Shown here one piece after another: positions 14,178 to 19,370 of a stretch of 19,370 nt of DNA. Below the pieces are notes generated by a model. That model saw nothing but the letters and a program-made list of their open reading frames with translations. It made no database searches and was not told where the DNA came from. Source of the stretch: Ga0077553 sp038215275 (GTDB taxonomy: Bacteria; Acidobacteriota; Terriglobia; Bryobacterales; Bryobacteraceae); NCBI GenBank assembly GCA_038215275.1, contig JBBQRA010000110.1:1-19370 (forward strand). Direction: 5' to 3'. Positions within the stretch are counted from its first letter, which is position 1, and each line of letters starts with the position of its first letter. The translations under genes and the position numbers were made by a program.

Positions 14178-14819
14178 ATGGCTCGTTATATTGGCCCTGT
14201 GTGCCGTTTGTGTCGGCGCGAAGGCATGAAGCTTTACCTGAAGGGTGAGCGTTGTTACGGCCCCAAGTGTGCCGTTAGTGATGAGAAGAAGCGGAACTTC
14301 CCTCCCGGCCAGCACGGTCAGGCTCGGAAGCCTAAAATTGTCGGCTATGGATTGCAGCTGCGCGAGAAGCAGAAGACCAAGCGTTACTTTGGCCTTCTGG
14401 AAGGCCAGTTCCGAAACATTTTTGAGAAGGCCAGCCGCACGAAGGGCATCACTGGCGAAATCATGCTGCAGATGCTCGAGAAGCGTCTAGACAACGTTGC
14501 GTTTCGCATCGGGTTCGCCACCTCCCGCGCCGGAGCCCGGCAGGTTGTACGCCACGGTCACCTACTCGTTAATGGCAAGAAGGTGAATATCCCGTCTTAC
14601 CAAGTCCGCGCCGGTGACGTCGTATCTGTGCGTGAGAAAAGCAAGAACCATCCTTCCATCCTCTCTTCGCGCGACGCCACGGCTCACCTGCCGTCGCCCA
14701 CGTGGCTTGAGGTAGACCGGGAAAACCTGAAGGCCACCATTGCCTCGAATCCGAAGCGTGAAGAACTGGTTCAGATCCAGGTCAACGAACAATTGATCGT
14801 CGAACTGTACTCGAAGTAA
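14178..14819 (+). CDS. rpsD: 30S ribosomal protein S4, zinc-binding form
   Basis: S4 starts 30S assembly by binding the five-way junction of 16S rRNA, and represses the alpha operon in Escherichia coli. The 213-residue product has cysteines 9, 12, 26 and 31 in the N-terminal arm, the spacing of the zinc-binding C+ form known from Thermus. Further on, FPPGQHGQARKP and the S4 RNA-binding domain (LDNVAFRIGFATSRAGARQ then VRHGHLLVNGKKVNIPSYQV) are clear. GAGGAG lies 5 nt before the ATG. It is separated from rpsK by a 177-nt structured leader, so it may be partly controlled on its own. Confidence 0.99.
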   Translation: MARYIGPVCRLCRREGMKLYLKGERCYGPKCAVSDEKKRNFPPGQHGQARKPKIVGYGLQLREKQKTKRYFGLLEGQFRNIFEKASRTKGITGEIMLQMLEKRLDNVAFRIGFATSRAGARQVVRHGHLLVNGKKVNIPSYQVRAGDVVSVREKSKNHPSILSSRDATAHLPSPTWLEVDRENLKATIASNPKREELVQIQVNEQLIVELYSK

Positions 14820-14853
14820 GCGACCCAAGTCCCCCAACCCTACAAGGAGAGCT

Positions 14854-15873
14854 ATGTTCAAGGGCTTTCAGAAACCGAAGCGACTGGTTGCCAATACCGA
14901 AACGCTAACGGAACGTTATGGCATGTTCACGGCTCAGCCGTTCGAGCGTGGTTTTGGCACGACGATCGGCAACAGCCTCCGCCGCGTACTCCTCAGCTCA
15001 ATTGAAGGTGCGGCGATTACTGCCGTCCGGATTGAGGGCGTGGCCCACGAGTTCAGTCCGATTCCTGGCGTCACGGAAGACGCCACCGACATCATCCTGA
15101 ACCTCAAGCAGGTTCCGTTCAAGATGAGCTCGGATGGCATCCATACCGCCCGGATCATCGTTGACCAACCTGGTGAGGTCCTCTCGGGCCAGATCCAGAC
15201 CGACGCCGATGTTGAAGTGCTCGATCCCCATCTCCACATCGCTACCGTGGGCGAGGGGGGCAAGCTGAATATTGAAGTCCGGCTGAAGCAGGGTCGCGGG
15301 TACGTTGCCGCGGACCGCAACTTCGACGAGGACCTGCCAATCGGCTTTATTCCGATCGACTCAGTTCACTCTCCGGTTCGCAAAGTGAATTACTCGGTCG
15401 AGGCCGCCCGTCTGGGGCAGATGACCGACTATGACAAGTTGACCCTTGAGGTTGTGACCAACGGTGCGATCTCGCCTCAGGATTCAATCGGCATGGCGGC
15501 TAAGTTGCTCAAAGACCACATGAGTATCTTCATTAACTTCGAAGAGATCTCGGAAGCGGTGGAAGAGCCGGCCGAACGAGGTGTCACCGGTCAGGTCAAC
15601 GAAGTCCTGAATCGGTCGGTGGAAGAGTTGGAGCTCTCAGTGCGGTCTTACAACTGCTTAAAGAACGCCAACATTCAATCGATTGGCGACCTGGTGCAAC
15701 GTTCGGAAGCCGAAATGCTCCGGACCAAGAACTTTGGCCGCAAATCGCTCAACGAAATTAAAGAGATCCTTTCTGGTCTTGGACTCGGCTTCGGCATGAA
15801 GTTTGATTCGCAGGGACGGTTGGTCTCCCCGGCTGGCGCGCCGGTTAGTGACAGCGCTGAAATTGGCGAGTAA
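14854..15873 (+). CDS. rpoA: DNA-directed RNA polymerase subunit alpha
   Basis: Alpha dimerises to nucleate RNA polymerase assembly and its C-terminal domain contacts UP elements and activators. The 339-residue product has the N-terminal domain (residues about 1-235) with RGFGTTIGNSLRRVLLSSI, which forms the dimer interface. The linker is rich in Glu. The C-terminal domain is clear from about 260: VRSYNCLKNANIQSIGDL, then MLRTKNFGRKSLNEIKEIL. Length is normal. AAGGAG (14844-14849) lies 4 nt before the ATG. It sits between rpsD and rplQ as usual. Confidence 0.99.
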   Translation: MFKGFQKPKRLVANTETLTERYGMFTAQPFERGFGTTIGNSLRRVLLSSIEGAAITAVRIEGVAHEFSPIPGVTEDATDIILNLKQVPFKMSSDGIHTARIIVDQPGEVLSGQIQTDADVEVLDPHLHIATVGEGGKLNIEVRLKQGRGYVAADRNFDEDLPIGFIPIDSVHSPVRKVNYSVEAARLGQMTDYDKLTLEVVTNGAISPQDSIGMAAKLLKDHMSIFINFEEISEAVEEPAERGVTGQVNEVLNRSVEELELSVRSYNCLKNANIQSIGDLVQRSEAEMLRTKNFGRKSLNEIKEILSGLGLGFGMKFDSQGRLVSPAGAPVSDSAEIGE

Positions 15874-15894
15874 TTCAGAAGTTAGAGAAATAGC

Positions 15895-16353
15895 ATGAGA
15901 CACAATCGAGCAGGTTTTAAACTCAAGCGCAACATTAGCTCCCGTCGCGCATTGTTGCGAGGCTTGGTGACCAGCGCCATCCTCGAAGAGCGGATCATCA
16001 CGACCGTACCGAAGGCGAAAGCCGCCAAGCCGATCGTCGAAAAGATGATTACCTTGGCCAAGCGCGATACCCTTCACGCCCGTCGGCAGGCTGCCGCATT
16101 CCTGTTGACCCCGGCAGCCGTGCAGAAACTGTTTGATAAAATTGGTCCCCGGTTTACGCAGCGCAATGGCGGCTACACACGTGTGGTTCGGGTTGGCGTT
16201 CGCAAGGGCGACGGCGCAGAAACTGCGATGTTGGAACTGGTTGGTTCAGAGCTCGTGCGTCGCGCGGCCGATCGCGCCAAACGCCGCGAGGATCGTCTGA
16301 AGCAGTTGCAGCAAGGTCAGGAAGCTGACGGCGAGCAGCAAGATTCGAAATAG
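15895..16353 (+). CDS. rplQ: 50S ribosomal protein L17
   Basis: L17 lies near the tunnel exit of the 50S subunit. The 152-residue product begins MRHNRAGFKLKRNISSRRAL and has the RIITTVPKAKAAKPIVEKMI segment and the GGYTRVVRVGVRKGDGAETAMLEL end of the core. The usual length is about 117-130; the last 25-30 residues here form a charged, Gln-rich tail (KRREDRLKQLQQGQEADGEQ). It is the final gene of the supercluster and is followed by a strong hairpin. Confidence 0.98.
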   Translation: MRHNRAGFKLKRNISSRRALLRGLVTSAILEERIITTVPKAKAAKPIVEKMITLAKRDTLHARRQAAAFLLTPAAVQKLFDKIGPRFTQRNGGYTRVVRVGVRKGDGAETAMLELVGSELVRRAADRAKRREDRLKQLQQGQEADGEQQDSK

Positions 16354-16375
16354 TCTCTTCGGCCCCCGCAACCCC

Positions 16376-16415
16376 GGCGCAAGGATCATTCGCTGATTCT
16401 TGCGCCGTTGTGTGT
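16376..16415 (+). terminator. Likely intrinsic terminator after rplQ
   Basis: GGCGCAAGGATCA (16376-16388) pairs with TGATTCTTGCGCC (16394-16406), a 13-bp stem with one G-U pair around the loop TTCGC. The following GTTGTGTGT is T-rich but interrupted by G. Its position 22 nt after the rplQ stop, at the end of the ribosomal cluster, supports a terminator role. The imperfect T-tract lowers certainty. Confidence 0.65.
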
Positions 16416-16434
16416 CGGGCCGTCCTCTGGTCGT

Positions 16435-17283
16435 ATGGAAACCACCCCCGCCACTCCCGCCGTCCGCGTCTCCGTCCTTTGCGTCAGCCGCAATCAGGAC
16501 GAGAACCTCCGGCGTTGTCTTTTGGCGCTGAGTCAATCGACGCTCGCTGCCGAAACGCAGATCGTCGTTGTGGATCTAGCTTCCCGCGATCAAACCGGTG
16601 CTGTCGTGGCAGAGTTTCCAGAACTCACGGCTCTCCGCTTGCCAAAGAACTTCGGTTGGACGAAGGCGGCCAACATTGGTCTCCGCTCGGCCCATGGCGA
16701 AAGCATCCTATTTCTCGATCCGCGCGTGGAACTGGCGCCCGGTGCCGTAGCCGCTCTAGTGGGTAGTGTTGAAGAGAACGGTCCGGTGGCCGCGGCCGTG
16801 GCTACGTTGGCGTTGGCCGATGGTTCTCCAGCAGCCTACTTGCGGCCGTTGCCGTCGGCGCAGTCGCTTCGGCCCGGCTTCCAGGTACCCGATAATCCCG
16901 CCGAGGCGGCTGCCGTAGAATATCCCGGAGCGTATGCGCTGTTGATCCGAAAGTCTTTTCTGAAAGGGATGAACTTCCTTGACGAGCGCTACGGAGAACA
17001 ATGGTCGGATGCCGAGATCGCGGCGCAAGTCAAACGGGCGCAGCGAAAGATTTTACGGGTACCCGCCGCATCGGGAATACTCCATCCGGAACAGCCCAAA
17101 CAGGTAGATGCCGACCTGCTCCAAGCGGATTGGCACACCGGCGCGGCTGTCTACCTCAAGAAACACCAGGGCGCTGGAATTGGTCATTCGGTCAGTTCCG
17201 TGTTCGGATCTCTTTTCACCGGGAAGTTAGGCACCGTCCGCCACCTGCTTTCCGGAGCAAAAATCGATGGAACTCAGGAATGA
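16435..17283 (+). CDS. GT2-type glycosyltransferase-like protein
   Basis: The 282-residue product resembles family 2 glycosyltransferases of the rhamnosyltransferase-like group, soluble enzymes that move sugars from nucleotide donors to surface polysaccharides. It shows the first strand VRVSVLCVSRNQ (10-20), VVVDLASRDQT with Asp47, the NFGWTKAANIGLRSAHGE segment, and FLDERYGEQWSDAEI (181-195) like the usual FDE..F...ED. The metal-binding segment reads FLDPRVEL (93-100), where an Arg stands in place of the second Asp of the expected DxD-like motif. No membrane helix is seen. ATG 16435 is chosen over TTG 16408, which lies against the terminator stem. There is no clear ribosome binding site. The donor and acceptor are unknown. 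Confidence 0.75.
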   Translation: METTPATPAVRVSVLCVSRNQDENLRRCLLALSQSTLAAETQIVVVDLASRDQTGAVVAEFPELTALRLPKNFGWTKAANIGLRSAHGESILFLDPRVELAPGAVAALVGSVEENGPVAAAVATLALADGSPAAYLRPLPSAQSLRPGFQVPDNPAEAAAVEYPGAYALLIRKSFLKGMNFLDERYGEQWSDAEIAAQVKRAQRKILRVPAASGILHPEQPKQVDADLLQADWHTGAAVYLKKHQGAGIGHSVSSVFGSLFTGKLGTVRHLLSGAKIDGTQE

Positions 17284-17288
17284 GCCGC

Positions 17289-17318
17289 TTTACCCATCCC
17301 AACCATTTGTGTTAACCT
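17289..17318 (+). promoter_or_regulatory. Candidate promoter for rpmB
   Basis: TTTACC (17289-17294) and TAACCT (17313-17318) are spaced by 18 nt, and TG stands one base before the second element (TGTTAACCT), as in extended -10 promoters. It would start transcripts about 50-55 nt before the rpmB ATG. The match to the sigma-70 consensus is partial. rpmB needs its own promoter or read-through from the glycosyltransferase gene, since the ribosomal cluster appears to end at 16415. Confidence 0.3.
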
Positions 17319-17378
17319 AGGCTTTTGCACGCACACTCGTGGTGTGTCTTGCCGACCCCATTTTTTCGGAGTCTCATT

Positions 17379-17609
17379 ATGGAATGTCCTGTAACTGGAA
17401 TCAAAACGCGGTTTGGCAATCGCGTCTCGCACGCGAATAACAAAACCCGCCGGACTTGGCAGCCGAACATGCAGTCCAAGCGCTTCTGGTATCCTGCGGA
17501 AAATCGCTTCATCCGGCTGAACATCAGCGTTCAAGGCATCAAGCACATCGACAAGGTGGGCATTGACGTTGTTGTTCGCGATCTCCGCGCCAAAGGCGTG
17601 AAGTTCTAA
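17379..17609 (+). CDS. rpmB: 50S ribosomal protein L28
   Basis: L28 is a late-assembly 50S protein. The 76-residue product has the family signature: MECPVTGIKTRFGNRVSHAN, then NKTRRTWQPNMQSKRFW, RFIRLNISVQGIKHIDKVG and VVRDLRAKG. An upstream in-frame ATG (17325) would add 18 residues unlike L28. ATG 17379 is preferred, with CGGAG (17367-17371) 7 nt before it. Only one cysteine is present, so it is the zinc-free form of Escherichia coli type. rpmG, its common partner, is absent here. Its TAA overlaps the stop codon of the convergent mutM by 2 of 3 bases (shared stretch 17606-17609). Confidence 0.97.
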   Translation: MECPVTGIKTRFGNRVSHANNKTRRTWQPNMQSKRFWYPAENRFIRLNISVQGIKHIDKVGIDVVVRDLRAKGVKF

Positions 17610-18388
17610 GTTGGCTGGCACTCGGGGCAGAAGTGTGTGCCTCGCTGTAATAGAACCATCTTTTGAATAGGGGAGCCGCACACGCAGCATGGCTCCCCTT
17701 CCCGTGCGTAGACACGATGTTCGAGCTGAAAGCTCCCCTTCTCTCCGGCGGTATTGACATAGTCCGAGATGGAAGATCCGCCCATGGCGATGGCCTCTTT
17801 TAGCAGGCCACGCATCTCGTGCCACGCCCGTTCCAATGCCAATCTCGATAGGTCCTCGGTCCTTCGACTAGGATGAAGACGCGCCCGGAAGAGCAATTCA
17901 TCCGTGTAGATGTTGCCCAACCCGCGCAGTACATACTGATTAAGGAGGAACGCCTTGATCGGCATCCGACGTTGTTTGGCGCGCGCGACAAACTCCTCCC
18001 GCGACATTTCCAACGGGTCCGGTCCTAGGGCGGCGATGGACTCCGGCAACCGTTCTCCCCAGAGAACCCGGCCAAATTGACGGATGTCTTCGAGATTGAG
18101 CCGAAAGCCTTCGAAGTCCCAAACTGCCCGCGTATGTTTATGCGGCACGACGTCGAACAGCAACTTCCCGGTCATCCCTAGGTGGATTCCGAGAAATCCC
18201 CGGTCTAGATCAGCTACGACGAACTTCCCGTACCGCCTCACCTGGAGGACTCTTGCCCCCGCCAAATTCGGCGGAAGCACGCCCCGGAACACCCGCGACG
18301 GCCAATACTGCGCTCCTACGATCCGTTGTCCCCGCAAGCGAGGCGCCAGCGCCCGCACGATCGTCTCTACTTCAGGCAGCTCCGGCAC
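17606..18388 (-). CDS. mutM: Formamidopyrimidine-DNA glycosylase (Fpg)
   Basis: Fpg removes 8-oxoguanine and other oxidised bases from DNA and cuts the backbone by beta,delta-elimination. The 260-residue product begins MPELPEVETI, with the catalytic Pro2 and Glu3. Lys55 in RRYGKFVV matches the conserved active-site lysine, and LGNIYTDELLF (157-167) is the helix-two-turns-helix motif. The zinc finger has Cys234, Cys237, Cys254 and Cys257, with the RGTHFCPECQ end. The start codon is GTG (18386-18388). Only 3 nt separate it from the stop of the upstream Rieske gene, so the two probably form one - strand transcript. Its 3' end overlaps rpmB. Confidence 0.98.
   Translation of the reverse strand: MPELPEVETIVRALAPRLRGQRIVGAQYWPSRVFRGVLPPNLAGARVLQVRRYGKFVVADLDRGFLGIHLGMTGKLLFDVVPHKHTRAVWDFEGFRLNLEDIRQFGRVLWGERLPESIAALGPDPLEMSREEFVARAKQRRMPIKAFLLNQYVLRGLGNIYTDELLFRARLHPSRRTEDLSRLALERAWHEMRGLLKEAIAMGGSSISDYVNTAGEKGSFQLEHRVYAREGEPCCVCGSPIQKMVLLQRGTHFCPECQPT
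17669..17699 (+). terminator. Candidate rpmB terminator inside mutM
   Basis: AGGGGAGCC (17669-17677) pairs perfectly with GGCTCCCCT (17691-17699) around a 13-nt loop, 60 nt after the rpmB stop. It is followed by TCCCG, so the T-tract is nearly absent. It lies in the mutM zinc-finger codons on the other strand. Since rpmB and mutM overlap, any rpmB transcript must end inside mutM, and this is the best stem in reach. The role is inferred. Confidence 0.35.
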
Positions 18389-18391
18389 CGT

Positions 18392-18700
18392 CTAACCTAG
18401 CTCAACCAGGATCGACTGGTCCTCTGCTACCCGCACGGCAAACTGCCGCAGTACGACCGTGGGATTGAAATTGCAGACTCCAGTCGTACAATCGAATTCC
18501 CACGCGTGCCAAGGGCAAACCAAGTGAGTTCCATGCAATGCCCCCATGGCCAACGGCCCACCTCGGTGCGGACACCGGTTGTCCACGGCGAACAACGCTC
18601 CTCCCACGTTGCAGATGGCCACTTCGCTGCTGCCCTGCCGGAATTCCATCACCCCACCCGGCCTCAAATCGTCCATAGACCCAACCCGCACAAAGGACAT
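18392..18700 (-). CDS. Rieske [2Fe-2S] ferredoxin-like protein
   Basis: The 102-residue product is a small soluble Rieske protein. Cluster ligands are Cys43 and His45 (CPHRGG, 43-48) and Cys62 and His65 (CPWHAW, 62-67), in the spacing of dioxygenase-type ferredoxins and of NirD-like subunits. There is no signal peptide or membrane anchor, so it is likely cytosolic, unlike the Rieske proteins of bc1 complexes. It could pass electrons to an oxygenase or reductase encoded elsewhere; no partner is in the window. It precedes mutM on the - strand with a 3-nt gap. The ATG has no clear ribosome binding site and lies 16 nt from the divergent lipoprotein gene. Confidence 0.93.
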   Translation of the reverse strand: MSFVRVGSMDDLRPGGVMEFRQGSSEVAICNVGGALFAVDNRCPHRGGPLAMGALHGTHLVCPWHAWEFDCTTGVCNFNPTVVLRQFAVRVAEDQSILVELG

Positions 18701-18719
18701 ATAGAATTAACCTACCATG
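18698..18719. promoter_or_regulatory. Compact divergent start region
   Basis: Only 16 nt (18701-18716) separate the ATG codons of the Rieske gene (-) and the lipoprotein gene (+). The gap is AT-rich and reads TATAGAATTAA from 18700, whose complement TTAATTCTATA also resembles a -10 element. Neither direction shows a Shine-Dalgarno site at normal spacing. A shared -10 region giving leaderless or near-leaderless messages would fit, but no convincing -35 elements are visible. Confidence 0.35.
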
Positions 18720-19370
18720 CGATTCCGTCTCCTCCTGTGCGTCCCTGTCCTGTTTCTTGCCGCTTGCCAATCGTCTTCGCAGAAGGTCATCGGGGTTGTA
18801 CCCAAAGGGGCTAGTCACATCTTCTGGCTCACCGTAAAAGCCGGTGCTCAGAAGGCGGCGGCTGAATCCGGCTACACCATCGAATGGAATGCGCCGACCC
18901 TCGAAGTCGACGCCAGCCGCCAGAAAGACATCGTCGATTCCATGATCACGCGCCGCCTCGCTGGTATCGCACTCGCGCCGGTGGACCGCAAGGCCCTCGC
19001 CGGCACTGTCGACCGCGGCACCGCCGCCGGCATCCCCATGGCCGTCTTCGATTCCGACGTCGATACCCCAAACCGGCTCACCTACGTCGCCACCGACAAT
19101 CGGGCCGGTGGCCGCCTCGCCGCCCGCCGCCTTGCTGAGATCCTGGGCGGCAAAGGAAAGGTTGCCGTCATCGGCTTCATGCCCGGAAGCGCTTCTACGA
19201 TGGAACGGGAAGAGGGTTTCCGTAACGAAATCCACGCCAATTTCCCTGGCATTCAGATCGTTGTCGAGACCTACGGCATGGCCGATCGCACCAAAGCCAT
19301 GGCGGTAACCGAAAACGCCCTGACTGCCCACCCCGACCTCGCTGGCATTTTCGCAGACAACGAGTCGAGT
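18717..19370 (+). CDS. Periplasmic sugar-binding lipoprotein (ABC transporter), 5' part
   Basis: The gene is open to the window edge; 218 residues are visible. It starts MRFRLLLCVPVLFLAACQSS, a lipoprotein signal peptide with lipobox LAAC and Cys17 as the lipidation site. The mature part follows the RbsB-like family 4 periplasmic binding fold: VIGVVPKGASHIFWLTVKAG, then GIALAPVDRKALAGTVDRG, IPMAVFDSDVD, YVATDNRAGGRLAARRLAE and GKVAVIGFMPGSAST. Such proteins deliver sugars such as ribose or related compounds to an ABC importer, or act as sensors; the ligand cannot be read from sequence. ATG 17 nt after the divergent Rieske ATG is the only start that keeps the signal peptide. Transporter genes may lie beyond the window. 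Confidence 0.93.
   Translation, partial: MRFRLLLCVPVLFLAACQSSSQKVIGVVPKGASHIFWLTVKAGAQKAAAESGYTIEWNAPTLEVDASRQKDIVDSMITRRLAGIALAPVDRKALAGTVDRGTAAGIPMAVFDSDVDTPNRLTYVATDNRAGGRLAARRLAEILGGKGKVAVIGFMPGSASTMEREEGFRNEIHANFPGIQIVVETYGMADRTKAMAVTENALTAHPDLAGIFADNESS

Noticed and set aside
17332..17366. Hairpin CACAC/GTGTG with a later T6 run as terminator before rpmB
   Set aside because: The stem is only 5 bp and the T-run is some 15 nt away, just before the rpmB binding site; chance is more likely.
17325..17378. Upstream ATG start for rpmB
   Set aside because: The added 18 residues are unlike L28, and the CGGAG site fits ATG 17379.
17313..18400. TAACCTAG at 17313-17320 and 18393-18400, with a related TTAACCTA at 18707-18714, as a shared operator
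   Set aside because: An eight-base match found a few times near gene ends is weak, and the second copy includes the Rieske stop codon. There is not enough support for a binding site.
18402..19331. 309-codon open frame on the - strand over the Rieske and lipoprotein genes
   Set aside because: Both overlapped genes have clear motifs (CPHRGG/CPWHAW and lipobox plus binding-protein fold) in other frames. This frame has none.
1..19370. CRISPR array, tRNA, rRNA, insertion sequence or phage genes
   Set aside because: I looked for regularly spaced repeats, cloverleaf sequences, transposase motifs and terminal inverted repeats, and saw none.

Overview
The window is a nearly complete bacterial ribosomal-protein supercluster followed by a short accessory stretch. 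The str (tail end), S10, spc and alpha operons are fused head to tail on the + strand: tuf (3' end), rpsJ-rplC-rplD-rplW-rplB-rpsS-rplV-rpsC-rplP-rpmC-rpsQ, then rplN-rplX-rplE-rpsN-rpsH-rplF-rplR-rpsE-rpmD-rplO-secY-adk-map-infA-rpmJ, then rpsM-rpsK-rpsD-rpoA-rplQ. No gene of the classical order is missing or interrupted by an insertion. The cluster ends at a strong hairpin after rplQ (16376-16415).

The DNA is moderately GC-rich, with Shine-Dalgarno sites of GAGGAG/AAGGAG type before many genes. Protein flavour (zinc-binding S14, S4 and L36; long S3 and S17 tails; divergent Adk and IF-1) and the neighbours suggest a free-living Gram-negative bacterium. My best guess is Acidobacteriota of the Solibacter/Bryobacter type. 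That assignment is inference from general resemblance, not from a search.

Downstream of the supercluster lie, on the + strand, a GT2-type glycosyltransferase-like gene and rpmB (L28, with its own likely promoter). On the - strand, a Rieske ferredoxin-like gene is followed 3 nt later by mutM (DNA repair). rpmB and mutM converge and their stop codons overlap. The window closes with the 5' part of a periplasmic sugar-binding lipoprotein gene (+), whose ATG lies only 16 nt from the divergent Rieske ATG.

The genes work together in building both ribosomal subunits, making RNA polymerase alpha, initiating translation (IF-1), removing the initiator methionine (Map), inserting membrane proteins (SecY) and balancing adenylates (Adk). 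I found no mobile element, CRISPR array, tRNA or rRNA. Most of the window is ordinary and highly conserved. The points worth a second look are non-coding structures in the longer spacers (tuf-rpsJ, rpsJ-rplC, rpsK-rpsD), the 90-residue S3 tail, the compact divergent Rieske/lipoprotein promoter, and a perfect hairpin inside the convergent rpmB/mutM pair. I did not find a convincing wholly new system.
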